Source: Flavobacterium commune
GTDB lineage: Bacteria; Bacteroidota; Bacteroidia; Flavobacteriales; Flavobacteriaceae
Reading direction: 5' to 3'
Assembly (NCBI RefSeq): GCF_001857965.1
Contig: NZ_CP017774.1
Span: 3,038,001 to 3,102,000, forward strand
DNA: 64,000 bases
The notes below the pieces were generated by a model, which was not told the DNA's origin, made no database searches, and saw only the letters and a program-made list of their open reading frames with translations. Positions 43,013 through 52,486 of this stretch are shown piece by piece. Numbering within the stretch: position 1 is the first letter of the stretch; each line of letters opens with the position of its first letter. The translations under genes and the position numbers were made by a program.

Positions 43013-43726
43013 TTAAATAGCCGAATTTAATATTCTTTGTTTTACTTCATCAATATAAGATCTTCCTATAACGTACCTTAAACCTTCAATTTCGATGCTA
43101 TTTCCTTCTACAGCATCAATTTTATCAATAGCTACAGTATAAGAGCGGTGTATTCTGATAAAATCTCTTTCGGGTAATAAACTAGTAAAATCAGATAAGG
43201 TGCTGTGGATGATGTATTTGCCTGAAGTAGTGTTTATTTTTAGGTAATCTTTTAGACTTTCGATGACTAATATTTCGTCTAAAAATATTTTTTTCATTTT
43301 CTTTTTGTCAATTTTCACAAAAATAAATGGATGATCTTTACTGTTTTCCTGAGGGGTTTTATGTGTAGTATCAAGTCTTTTGTTGATTTTATTCACGGCT
43401 TTCATCAACCTTGGAAATTCTATAGGTTTGACTAAATAATCCAGAACATCTAATTCATAGGTTTCTATTGCAAATTCGTCATAGGCACTTGTGATGATAA
43501 GTAGCGGTGGATTTTCCAGACTTTTAATAAAATTAATTCCATCTAAAACGGGCATGTTAATATCGAGAAAAATAACATCAACACTGTTGTTTTTTAAAAA
43601 ATTTAAACCTTCAATGGAATTACTGAATGAATTGATTAATTCTAAATCTTCAATTTGTTCGATGTAGTTTTTTATTACATTAATTGCTAATGGCTCATCA
43701 TCTATTATTAGACATTTGATTTTCAT
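43013..43726 (-). CDS. LytTR-type response regulator
   Basis: The 237-residue regulator has an N-terminal receiver (D10, D11 acidic pair and phospho-acceptor D55 in VIFLDINMP, K in YLVKPIEF) and a C-terminal LytTR DNA-binding domain (about 135-235, IKKDYLKINTTSGKYIIHSTLSDF, FIRIHRSYTV). It pairs with the LytS-type kinase directly upstream. The pair is divergent from the large glycoside-hydrolase operon, so control of that operon is likely but inferred. Confidence 0.94.
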   Translation of the reverse strand: MKIKCLIIDDEPLAINVIKNYIEQIEDLELINSFSNSIEGLNFLKNNSVDVIFLDINMPVLDGINFIKSLENPPLLIITSAYDEFAIETYELDVLDYLVKPIEFPRLMKAVNKINKRLDTTHKTPQENSKDHPFIFVKIDKKKMKKIFLDEILVIESLKDYLKINTTSGKYIIHSTLSDFTSLLPERDFIRIHRSYTVAIDKIDAVEGNSIEIEGLRYVIGRSYIDEVKQRILNSAI

Positions 43727-43788
43727 TTTTTATATAATTTTTTTAAGAGTCAAAACAATTGTAAAAAAGGAGGGAGAAAATAAGTTTT

Positions 43789-44847
43789 TCAGGAAACTCT
43801 AATTTTAAGCTTAATCACAAAAATATTGTTTTTATTTTTAATTGACAGCTTATAATCGTTTTTGTTGTACCCTAATTCGAGTCTTTTTTTAACATTTTCA
43901 ATTCCTATACCACTTGACTTGTTAAAATTATCAACGTGCTCGGTTATAGTAGGCATAGGGTTGGAAACCGAAAAATAAAGAAAATCTTCTTTAATCTTAA
44001 AATTGATATCTATTTTAACATGTCCCACATTTTTATTGACACCGTGCTTGAAAGAATTTTCGATAAATGTGAGTAATAACATTGGCGAAATTTCCTTATC
44101 CTGAATATCGCCAGAAATATACATATTGACTTCCAGTCTTTCATCATGACGTATTCGTTCTAAATCCAGATAATTTTGGATACAAAGAATTTCGTTTTCT
44201 AAAGTTTGCTTTTTGCTCTGTGTTTCATAAAGCATGTAGCGCATTAATTCGGATAACTTCAGAATGATTCTTGGTGTCTTATTCGATTTTTCAACCGATA
44301 ACGAGTAAATATTATTCAGTGTATTAAAGAAAAAATGCGGAGAAATTTGTGATTTTAAAAAGAGTAATTCGGTTTCAAGATTTGATTTTTCTAAATCAGT
44401 TACTCGTTTATGTTCTTTGATAAAGTCTAAAGTGATTTTGATAGCCGTTACAAAAGTAATAACATAAAGTTCGCCTATCATCATATCGATAGTGTAGTTC
44501 AGCGATAACTTATCTACGTGTTCCGGACCTTCAGGCCATACATTGCGGCTTATTAATAAATATGTAAGATTAAATTTTATAAGCACCATGCTAAACAAGG
44601 CAACTAACAGCACTATAACATAGGTAAGGTATCTTTTTTTATAGACTAAATTAGGCATGAGCACTAAAATATTCAAATAACATAAAGTCATGTGAATAGG
44701 AAACCCTAGTAAATTAGATTTTAACGAATACACATAATCATTAAAATAACTTCCCCATCTAAAAGTATTAAATACAAAGTAGATTGACCAAAAGATAATA
44801 TGGTAATGCAATGGGATTTTGTGAAACTTGTTTGAATTGAAGATCAT
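43789..44847 (-). CDS. LytS-type membrane sensor histidine kinase
   Basis: The 352-residue kinase has four hydrophobic helices in the first 140 residues (about 14-30, 46-65, 74-98 and 122-142), a short coiled linker and the His_kinase domain of the LytS/YehU group. The phosphorylated His is in LKSQISPHFFFNTLNNIYSL (H171). ENSFKHGV is the N-box and GIGIENVKKRLELGY the G-box. There is no large periplasmic sensor, so it may sense a membrane or transport signal. It is the first gene of the pair, with its start close to the divergent GH92 promoter. Confidence 0.94.
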   Translation of the reverse strand: MIFNSNKFHKIPLHYHIIFWSIYFVFNTFRWGSYFNDYVYSLKSNLLGFPIHMTLCYLNILVLMPNLVYKKRYLTYVIVLLVALFSMVLIKFNLTYLLISRNVWPEGPEHVDKLSLNYTIDMMIGELYVITFVTAIKITLDFIKEHKRVTDLEKSNLETELLFLKSQISPHFFFNTLNNIYSLSVEKSNKTPRIILKLSELMRYMLYETQSKKQTLENEILCIQNYLDLERIRHDERLEVNMYISGDIQDKEISPMLLLTFIENSFKHGVNKNVGHVKIDINFKIKEDFLYFSVSNPMPTITEHVDNFNKSSGIGIENVKKRLELGYNKNDYKLSIKNKNNIFVIKLKIRVS

Positions 44848-44887
44848 TGTAGGGATTTTAGGTTTCTTACACCTTTTTTGTGGTGTT

Positions 44888-44927
44888 TAGCTTTGTTTTT
44901 TTGTTGTCCGTCTAAAAATATTTAGAC
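44888..44927. promoter_or_regulatory. Divergent promoter/operator region between the kinase gene and GH92
   Basis: A plus-strand -7-like box TAGCTTTG (44888-44895) matches TAnnTTTG. Just after it GTCTAAA (44910-44916) and TTTAGAC (44921-44927) make a perfect 7-base inverted repeat with a four-base loop. This is a plausible binding site of a regulator of the two divergent units. Confidence 0.45.
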
Positions 44928-44975
44928 TGCGGTCAAATTTATATAAATTTAATGTTAAATATAAGAATATCGTTT

Positions 44976-47222
44976 ATGAAGAATATTGCTTTGGTTGTTT
45001 TAACTGCGGTTTTGCTCTCGAATTGTAAGTCAAACAGTGACAAAATTAACAGTAACAATGAAGATTTAATAAATTATGTTGACCCTTTTATTGGGACAGG
45101 CGGGCATGGACATACTTATCCCGGAGCAACTGTTCCTTTTGGAATGCTTCAGCCCAGTCCGGATAACGGTATCTCCAGTTGGGATTGGTGTTCGGGTTAT
45201 CATTATTCTGATTCTGTTGTTGCTGGTTTTAGCCAATTACATTTAAGCGGAACAGGAATTGGCGACTTGGCTGATATTCTTTTCATGCCAATCAATAAAA
45301 AAGTAGATTTAACTACTAAAGTTACTTCTCGTGATTCACTTCCTTATAAATCAGGATACAATCATGACAACGAAAAAGCAAGTCCAGGATATTATCAGGT
45401 ATTTCTAAATGATCCTAAAATTAATGTAGAATTAACTTCGTCTGAACGTACTGCTTTTCATAAATATACTTTCACTAAAAATGACAAACAATCCGTAATT
45501 ATTGATTTGGGTTTTGCCATTAATTGGGATAAGGCTACAGAGTCGGGGATTACAATAGAAAATCAAACAACTATAAGTGGTTATCGTTACAGCAAAGGAT
45601 GGGCAGCAAATCAGAAAGTGTTTTTTGTAGCCGAGTTTTCAAAACCTATTTACAGTCACGATTTAACTGCCGATGGAAAATTAATAATATCAAATGCTGT
45701 AAAAGGAGAACGAACTGCCGCACAGTTATTTTTTGACGAAAAAAACACTACTGAATTAGGCGTAAAAATAGCCTTGTCATCTGTGAGTGTGGCTAATGCC
45801 AAAGACAATTTAGACCAGAGTAATTTTAATTTCGAAAAAGTAAAATCAGCAGCAGCAACAGCTTGGAATACGGCTTTATCGACTATAAAAGTAGAAACTC
45901 CTGTAGATTCATTGAAAACTATTTTTTACACCGCTATGTATCATGCCCAATTAGCACCTGTAACGTATAGCGATAAAAATGGTCAGTTTAGAAAAGAAAA
46001 TGATCAAATTGTAACCGATAAAAATAATACGACCTATTCTACTTTGTCGCTTTGGGATACTTTTAGAGCCGAAAATCCTTTGTTGACTTTATTGGCTCCC
46101 GACAGAGTTTCGGGTATGGTCAATTCAATGTTGGCATATTATGAAACCAAAAAAATATTACCCGTTTGGACTTTATATGCTAATGAAACCAATACCATGA
46201 CTGGTTATCATTCGATTCCTGTAATTTTAAACGCTTACAAAAACGGAATTAAAGGTTTTGATGCCGAAAAAGCATATCAGGCAATGAAAACCACGATGAT
46301 GCAAGACGAACGTGGTTTGAATTTCTACAAACAGTACGGTTTTATTCCTTATAATTTATTAGACGAATCGGTTACTATAACTTTAGAATATGCTTATGAT
46401 GACTGGTGTGTAGCGCAAATGGCAAAAGCATTAGGCAAAGAAGCCGATTATCAGTTTTTTCTAAATCGTTCTAAAGCCTATCAGCATTTATTTGATTCGA
46501 AAACAGGATTCATGCGCGGAAAATCAGCAGACGGAAAATCATGGAACGAACCTTTTGATCCCAAACATTCCAACCACAGAGAACATACCGATTATACCGA
46601 AGGTAATGCCTGGCAACACAGCTGGTTTGTGCCTCATAATGTAGATGAATTTATTTCGCTGCATGGAAGTAAACAAGTTTTTGCAAAACGTTTAGAACAG
46701 TTATTCATCGAAAGTTCAGAAATTACAGGAAACAATATTTCGGCAGATATTTCAGGATTAATTGGTCAATATGCACACGGAAACGAGCCGAGTCACCATA
46801 TTGCTTATATGTTCAATCATGCTAATCAGCCTTGGAGAGCGCAATATTGGGCACGCCATATTTTAGATACCCAATACAATACAACGCCAAACGGTTTAAG
46901 TGGAAATGAGGATTGCGGACAAATGTCAGCTTGGTATATTTTTAGTTCTATGGGATTGTATCCTATGAATCCCGCTTCGGGCGAATACGAAATAGGAAGT
47001 CCTATTTTTGAAAAAACAACCATCCAACTTCAGGGAGGAAAAACTTTTGTTATTGAAGCTCAAAATGTTTCCAACAAGAATTTTTACATTCAGTCAGCAA
47101 CCCTTAATGGTGTTCCTTTTAATAAAACAGCAATCTCACATCAACAACTTTTGCGGGGTGGAACGCTTCATTTTGTTATGGGATCGGAACCAAATAAAAA
47201 CTGGGGATTAAAAAATAACTAA
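44976..47222 (+). CDS. GH92 alpha-mannosidase, lipoprotein
   Basis: The calcium-dependent exo-alpha-mannosidase has about 748 residues. The start is placed at ATG 44976, giving a lipoprotein signal ending LLSNC. The family start YVDPFIGTGGHGHTYPGATVPFGMLQ is present, as is the catalytic-acid region HGNEPSHHIAYMFNHANQPW (E604) and GLSGNEDCGQMSAWYIFSSMGLYPM. The HGNEPSHH form is the one usual in alpha-1,2-type GH92 enzymes; linkage is inferred. It is probably anchored on the cell surface or periplasm and removes mannose from N-glycans. It is the first gene of the long plus-strand operon. Confidence 0.93.
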   Translation: MKNIALVVLTAVLLSNCKSNSDKINSNNEDLINYVDPFIGTGGHGHTYPGATVPFGMLQPSPDNGISSWDWCSGYHYSDSVVAGFSQLHLSGTGIGDLADILFMPINKKVDLTTKVTSRDSLPYKSGYNHDNEKASPGYYQVFLNDPKINVELTSSERTAFHKYTFTKNDKQSVIIDLGFAINWDKATESGITIENQTTISGYRYSKGWAANQKVFFVAEFSKPIYSHDLTADGKLIISNAVKGERTAAQLFFDEKNTTELGVKIALSSVSVANAKDNLDQSNFNFEKVKSAAATAWNTALSTIKVETPVDSLKTIFYTAMYHAQLAPVTYSDKNGQFRKENDQIVTDKNNTTYSTLSLWDTFRAENPLLTLLAPDRVSGMVNSMLAYYETKKILPVWTLYANETNTMTGYHSIPVILNAYKNGIKGFDAEKAYQAMKTTMMQDERGLNFYKQYGFIPYNLLDESVTITLEYAYDDWCVAQMAKALGKEADYQFFLNRSKAYQHLFDSKTGFMRGKSADGKSWNEPFDPKHSNHREHTDYTEGNAWQHSWFVPHNVDEFISLHGSKQVFAKRLEQLFIESSEITGNNISADISGLIGQYAHGNEPSHHIAYMFNHANQPWRAQYWARHILDTQYNTTPNGLSGNEDCGQMSAWYIFSSMGLYPMNPASGEYEIGSPIFEKTTIQLQGGKTFVIEAQNVSNKNFYIQSATLNGVPFNKTAISHQQLLRGGTLHFVMGSEPNKNWGLKNN

Positions 47223-47238
47223 CTAATAAATAAGATTA

Positions 47239-49116
47239 ATGGACATTATCGACGTATCAATCATAGTAGCATATATTCTACTCTCGGTAGGAATAGGAAT
47301 TTGGATTTCAAGAAAAGCATCAAAAGGTTTGGATGACTATTTTCTTGGCGGAAAAACAATCAAATGGTATTTTTTAGGCTTGAGCAATGGCTCGGGAATG
47401 TTTGATGTTTCGGGAACTTCCTGGATGATTGGAGTATTGTTTTTGTACGGAGTAAAAAGTTTTATGTTCATGTGGCTTTGGCCAATATGGAATCAGATTT
47501 TTGTCATGATGTTCTTGGCAGTCTGGATCAGAAGATCAAAAGTGATGACCGGTTCGGAATGGATTTTAACCCGTTTTGGAAGTGACAAAGCCGGTAAAGC
47601 ATCACATATTATTGTTGCCATTTTTGCCATTATTTCTACTATTGGATTTATCGCTTACTTTTTTGAAGGAATTGGAAAGTTCGTAACCATTATTCTTCCC
47701 TGGGATTTAACGCTTCATTCTGGTGATTTAATTTTACTGACATCCGAGCGTTCTTATGCTTTAATCATTATTCTTTTAACAACAATTTATACCGTAAAAG
47801 GTGGAATGTTTTCGGTGGTAGCCACCGAAGTCGTTCAATATTTGATTATGATTGTTGCCGGAGTTTTAATAGCGGGTTATGCCTTTATCAATTATACTGA
47901 TGTTCAGATCAATTCAGTTATTACCGAAGAATGGAAAAATGTTTTCTTCGGCTGGCAATTTGAAACCCAGTGGAGTGATAAATTCCAAACCTTCAATAAT
48001 TTAATAGATTCAGAAGGGTATAAAATGTTTGGTGCTTTTATTGGAATGACCTTATTCAAAGGATTTTTTGCCAGTATTGCAGGGCCAACACCGAGTTACG
48101 ATTTGCAACGAATTCTTTCGACAAAATCAGTTAAAGAAGCGGCTTATATGAGCGGTTTTACCAATCTGATTTTATTTATTCCAAGGTATTTATTAATTAC
48201 AGGAATTGTAGTTATTGCGTTAGTAAATCTAGCACCCGAATTGAATGCCAATACTGGATTAACCGGAGCTGATTTAGAATTATTAATGCCTAAAGTGGTC
48301 AATTTATACATTCCTGTTGGAATCAAAGGAATTTTATTGGCAGGATTATTAGCTGCTTTTATGTCTGGATTCTCCGCATTCGTAAACGCTGGACCGGCTT
48401 ATATTGTAAATGATATTTATAAAAAATATTTCAAACCCGTTGCTACAAATGAGCATTACATTAAGGTAAGTCAGATTTCTTCTTTCCTTGTAGTTGGTTT
48501 AGGCGTTTTCATGGGATTCTTTGCTGATTCTATTAATTCTTTAACACTTTGGATTACCAGTGCTTTGTACGGAGGTTATGTCGCAGCCAATTTTTTGAAA
48601 TGGATTTGGTGGCGTTTTAACGGCTGGGGATATTTTTGGGGAATGTTCGCTGGATTGGTTGTAGCTTCTTTACAATTTGCTTTAGGTCAGGCCAAAGGAA
48701 GTTTCTCCGAAGGTTCATTTTTATACGATTTAGCACAAGTACAAGCCATTTATCTATTTCCAATAATATTCGGTTTCTCTATTTTGGGTTGTCTTTTAGG
48801 AACTTTTTTAAGTAAACCAACAGATATGGAAGTATTGCAATCTTTTTATACCAATGTAAGACCTTGGGGTTGGTGGAATCCGGTTTACAAAACCTTAAAA
48901 ATAGAAGATCAGTCTTTCGAAAAAAATAATGATTTCTGGAAAGATATGTTGAATTGTGTGATTGGAATTGTATGGCAGTCGAGTATGATTTTACTTCCAA
49001 TATTCTTTATCATCAGAGATTATCCAAAAGCAACCGCAGCCTTAATTGTGTTTTTAGTAACGACTACAATATTAAAATTCACCTGGCTGGATAAAGTTCG
49101 AAGAATAGAAGATTAA
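47239..49116 (+). CDS. Sodium:solute symporter family transporter
   Basis: The 625-residue protein has about 14 hydrophobic helices beginning IDVSIIVAYILLSVGIGIWISRKASKGLDDYFLGG. The GSGMFDVSGTSWMIG and YAALIVFLV-like regions and the ASIAGPTPSYDLQRILSTKS loop are typical of the SSS family. A sugar or amino-sugar substrate is expected from context. It starts 16 bases after the GH92 stop. As no SusC/SusD pair is seen, it is the only visible inner-membrane importer of the locus, for released mannose, GlcNAc or a disaccharide. Confidence 0.9.
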   Translation: MDIIDVSIIVAYILLSVGIGIWISRKASKGLDDYFLGGKTIKWYFLGLSNGSGMFDVSGTSWMIGVLFLYGVKSFMFMWLWPIWNQIFVMMFLAVWIRRSKVMTGSEWILTRFGSDKAGKASHIIVAIFAIISTIGFIAYFFEGIGKFVTIILPWDLTLHSGDLILLTSERSYALIIILLTTIYTVKGGMFSVVATEVVQYLIMIVAGVLIAGYAFINYTDVQINSVITEEWKNVFFGWQFETQWSDKFQTFNNLIDSEGYKMFGAFIGMTLFKGFFASIAGPTPSYDLQRILSTKSVKEAAYMSGFTNLILFIPRYLLITGIVVIALVNLAPELNANTGLTGADLELLMPKVVNLYIPVGIKGILLAGLLAAFMSGFSAFVNAGPAYIVNDIYKKYFKPVATNEHYIKVSQISSFLVVGLGVFMGFFADSINSLTLWITSALYGGYVAANFLKWIWWRFNGWGYFWGMFAGLVVASLQFALGQAKGSFSEGSFLYDLAQVQAIYLFPIIFGFSILGCLLGTFLSKPTDMEVLQSFYTNVRPWGWWNPVYKTLKIEDQSFEKNNDFWKDMLNCVIGIVWQSSMILLPIFFIIRDYPKATAALIVFLVTTTILKFTWLDKVRRIED

Positions 49117-49242
49117 TGCAGAGAATTGCATTTTGGTATAAAAAATAACAAACCCTAAAAACGGTTCCTTGGATGTATCATTTTTTTAAATAAAATACAC
49201 CCAAATGAATCCAAACAAAAATAATAAACAAAAAACAAAAAA

Positions 49243-50208
49243 ATGAGTACAATTCCCTGGCAAGATAGACCCGAAAACAGTAACGATGTAATGTGGAGAT
49301 ATTCTGAAAATCCAATTATTGACAGATACGCAATACCATCATCAAATAGTATTTTTAATAGTGCAGTTGTTCCTTTTAAAGACGGATTTGCAGGTGTTTT
49401 TAGATGTGATAACAAAGCGGTTCAAATGAATATTTTTGCTGGTTTTAGTAAAGATGGAATCAATTGGGAGATCAATCACGAACCTATTGTAATGCAATCT
49501 GGAAATACTGAAATGATTGAATCAGCTTATAAATATGATCCTCGCGTGGTTTTTATCGAAGATCGTTATTGGATAACCTGGTGTAACGGTTACAACGGAC
49601 CAACAATTGGTATTGGATACACTTTCGATTTCGTAGAATTTTTTCAATGCGAAAATGCTTTTTTACCTTTCAATAGAAATGGTGTTTTGTTTCCACAAAA
49701 AATAAATGGAAAATATGCGATGTTAAGCCGTCCAAGTGATAACGGACACACGCCTTTTGGAGATATTTGGATTAGTTACAGTCCGGATATGAAATATTGG
49801 GGCGAACATCGTTTGGTTATGAAACCAAGTCCTTTTGAACAAAGTGCCTGGCAGTGTACCAAAGTAGGAGCAGGCCCAATTCCAATTCTTACCGATGAAG
49901 GCTGGCTGATGATTTATCACGGTGTAATTAACACTTGTAATGGTTTTCGTTACGCCATGGGGTCAGCACTTTTAGATGTTGATTCACCAGACCAGGTTAA
50001 ATACAGAACACAGCCGTATTTATTAGGACCAGCAGAAATTTATGAAATGGTAGGAGATGTTCCAAATGTAGTTTTTCCATGTGCCGCTTTGCATGATGCA
50101 AAAGAAGATAAATTAGCCGTATATTACGGTGCAGCAGATACAGCGGTAGCAATTGCTTTTGGAAAATTAAGTGAAGTGATCAAATTTACAAAAGAGAACA
50201 GTTTATAA
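49243..50208 (+). CDS. GH130 beta-1,4-mannosyl-GlcNAc/mannoside phosphorylase
   Basis: The 321-residue cytoplasmic enzyme uses phosphate to split beta-1,4-mannosides to mannose-1-phosphate. The five-bladed fold is shown by [72 protein letters not shown] and [20 protein letters not shown] and the GAGPIP region are typical of the GH130_2 group, in which Man-GlcNAc phosphorylases occur. No signal peptide is present. It follows the transporter, with a gap of about 126 bases, and would handle the N-glycan core disaccharide inside the cell. Group assignment is from memory of family motifs. Confidence 0.88.
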   Translation: MSTIPWQDRPENSNDVMWRYSENPIIDRYAIPSSNSIFNSAVVPFKDGFAGVFRCDNKAVQMNIFAGFSKDGINWEINHEPIVMQSGNTEMIESAYKYDPRVVFIEDRYWITWCNGYNGPTIGIGYTFDFVEFFQCENAFLPFNRNGVLFPQKINGKYAMLSRPSDNGHTPFGDIWISYSPDMKYWGEHRLVMKPSPFEQSAWQCTKVGAGPIPILTDEGWLMIYHGVINTCNGFRYAMGSALLDVDSPDQVKYRTQPYLLGPAEIYEMVGDVPNVVFPCAALHDAKEDKLAVYYGAADTAVAIAFGKLSEVIKFTKENSL

Positions 50209-50226
50209 AAAAGTATGGTTGTAAAA

Positions 50227-51279
50227 ATGAAATACTTAGCCCTTGTATTCGGATTAATTTCTGTAATTGGTTTTACCCAATCCAAAAAAGGAATGGTGCC
50301 AAAAACGTATGTAGCTTATAAAACTATCGATAAAATTGTAGTAGATGGCGACGATTCGGATGCTTCCTGGTCTAAAGTAGATTGGTCAGATGCTTTTATC
50401 GATATCGAAGGCGTACAAAAACCAAAGTACAATACACAAGTAAAAATGCTTTGGGATGAGACCAATTATTACATTTTGGCTAAAATGCAGGAACCACATG
50501 TTTGGGCAAACTTAAAACAGCGCGATACTATTATTTTTTACAATAACGATTTTGAAGTTTTTATCGATCCAGATGGCGATACTTTTAATTATTACGAATT
50601 AGAAATCAACGCCTTAAATACCGTCTGGGATTTATTTTTATCAAAACCTTACAGAGAAAATGATCTTGTGGTTTTAAACGATTGGAATATTACAGGGTTG
50701 CAATCGGCGGTTAAGATAAGCGGCACTTTAAATAATCCAAACGATACCGATGAAGGCTGGATGCTGGAAATTGCGATTCCGTGGGCTGCCTATCAAAAAT
50801 CGTACGGAGAGGACAATGTACCAAGAGATAATTTTTGGAGAGTCAATTTCTCGAGAGTCAATTGGCAACATGATATTATCAATGGCAAATACGAAAGGAA
50901 GAAAGATGCCGCTGGAAAATTTTTGCCTGAATACAATTGGGTTTGGTCTCCGCAAGGGGTAATCAACATGCACGAACCTGAAAAATGGGGTTATGTTTAT
51001 TTTTCTTCGAAAGAAGGAAAAGATATATTTACCATTCCACAAGATGAAAAAGTAAAATGGGAATTGTACACACTGTATCGTGCACAAAAAAGATATTATC
51101 AAAAAAACAACACTTGGGCTAAATCATTAGAATTATTGAGTAAAAGTCCTATTGTCATTGACGGAAAAACAATAAAACCCGTTTTAGAAAATTACAAAAC
51201 AGGATATACTATTTCCGTAAAGAGTCCTTTTTCCAATAAAATAGTGACTATTAAAGAAGACGGTCGGTTTTTAAAGTAA
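50227..51279 (+). CDS. Secreted carbohydrate-binding family 9-like protein
   Basis: About 350 residues, starting at ATG 50227 (MKYLALVFGLISVIGFTQS, signal peptide). A CBM9-like beta-sandwich covers about residues 30-210: VDGDDSDASWSKVDW, YNTQVKMLWDETNYYILAKMQEP and FEVFIDPDGDTFNYYELEINALNTVWDLFL. The C-terminal 100 residues are helix-rich (KWELYTLYRAQKRYYQKNN) with an unrecognised role. No catalytic motif is seen. It starts 18 bases after GH130 and probably binds the substrate or product for the neighbouring enzymes. Confidence 0.85.
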   Translation: MKYLALVFGLISVIGFTQSKKGMVPKTYVAYKTIDKIVVDGDDSDASWSKVDWSDAFIDIEGVQKPKYNTQVKMLWDETNYYILAKMQEPHVWANLKQRDTIIFYNNDFEVFIDPDGDTFNYYELEINALNTVWDLFLSKPYRENDLVVLNDWNITGLQSAVKISGTLNNPNDTDEGWMLEIAIPWAAYQKSYGEDNVPRDNFWRVNFSRVNWQHDIINGKYERKKDAAGKFLPEYNWVWSPQGVINMHEPEKWGYVYFSSKEGKDIFTIPQDEKVKWELYTLYRAQKRYYQKNNTWAKSLELLSKSPIVIDGKTIKPVLENYKTGYTISVKSPFSNKIVTIKEDGRFLK

Positions 51280-51314
51280 AAAATTAGACAAATTATTAAT
51301 ACCAATTCATACCA

Positions 51315-52475
51315 ATGATTCAATTGAAACAGAACAATACAGCAACCAAATCCGTTTTTTTAATCCTAATTACTAGCTTATTTCTGGCTTGTGCTTCATT
51401 GGGAAAAAAAGAAAATCAATCGAAAGACGATTTTAAAATAATTGGATATGTTGCTGGTTACGAAAAATTTGATCCAGCAAAAGTAGATGCCACTAAATTG
51501 ACACACATTAATTATGCATTTGCCAATATTGTTGATGGGAATGTACAATTTGAGTTGGCTACCGATAAGGCAAAAATCGAAAGCGTAATAGGGCTTAAAA
51601 AGCAAAATCCTGATTTAAAAGTATTGTACTCTATTGGTGGCTGGGTTTGGTCAGACCAATTTTCGAATATTGCGGCTTATGCTGAATCCAGAGAAAAATT
51701 TGCTAAAAGTGCTGTGAAATTAATGAAATCGTATGGTTTTGACGGCATTGATATCGACTGGGAATTTCCAGGACAACGTGCAGAGGATAATGTTTTTAGA
51801 CCTTCGGATAAAGAAAATTTTACTTTGTTGTTGGCTGAATTGAGCAATCAATTAGAAATTCAAACGAAAGCAGATAATACCCATTATTTACTAACCATTG
51901 CCGCAGGAGCAGATCAGGAATATTTGAACCATACCGATTTAAAAAAGGCGCATCAGTATCTGGATTTTATAAACCTAATGTGTTACGATTTTTATAACGG
52001 TTGGTTTTTTCAAACCGGACATCATGCTAATTTATATCCGTCTAAAGAAGAAAAATTTGGAGGAAACAGTAGTAGTCAATCAGTAGATTTATTTTTAAAA
52101 GCAGGCGTTCCTGCAAACAAACTTATTTTAGGAATTCCTTTTTATGGAAGAAAATGGGAGAAAGTTGTACCAACAAATAATGGTTTATACCAATCCGCTC
52201 AAACAGGAAGCGCTATTGTGGCATCCTGGGAAATTGCAGCCGATATGAAATCAGGAAAATTTCAGGAATTATATGATGATTCGGCAAAAGCTTCCTATTT
52301 ATGGAATGCACAGGACAAGATTTTTATTTCTTATGAAACGCCAAGAGAAATTGCCTTAAAATCAGCATTTATCAAACAAAAAAAACTAGGCGGTGCTATG
52401 TTTTGGGAATACAGTTTAGACAACAAGCAAGAGTTATTGAACAAGCTGTATGAAACTATGACCGCCAAAAAATAA
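51315..52475 (+). CDS. GH18 glycoside hydrolase, lipoprotein
   Basis: The 386-residue enzyme has a lipoprotein signal (SLFLAC, Cys about 26). It is a TIM-barrel GH18 with SIGGWVWSDQF, the catalytic DGIDIDWE (D143, D146, D148, E150), LMCYDFYNGW and LGIPFYGRKWEKV. The motif is intact, so substrate-assisted hydrolysis of a GlcNAc beta-1,4 bond is expected. It looks like a chitinase-type barrel with the YGR segment. In this locus it may cut the chitobiose core of N-glycans, but chitin oligomers are equally possible. It starts 36 bases after the CBM9-like gene. Confidence 0.9.
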   Translation: MIQLKQNNTATKSVFLILITSLFLACASLGKKENQSKDDFKIIGYVAGYEKFDPAKVDATKLTHINYAFANIVDGNVQFELATDKAKIESVIGLKKQNPDLKVLYSIGGWVWSDQFSNIAAYAESREKFAKSAVKLMKSYGFDGIDIDWEFPGQRAEDNVFRPSDKENFTLLLAELSNQLEIQTKADNTHYLLTIAAGADQEYLNHTDLKKAHQYLDFINLMCYDFYNGWFFQTGHHANLYPSKEEKFGGNSSSQSVDLFLKAGVPANKLILGIPFYGRKWEKVVPTNNGLYQSAQTGSAIVASWEIAADMKSGKFQELYDDSAKASYLWNAQDKIFISYETPREIALKSAFIKQKKLGGAMFWEYSLDNKQELLNKLYETMTAKK

Positions 52476-52486
52476 ATTTCAGAGTT

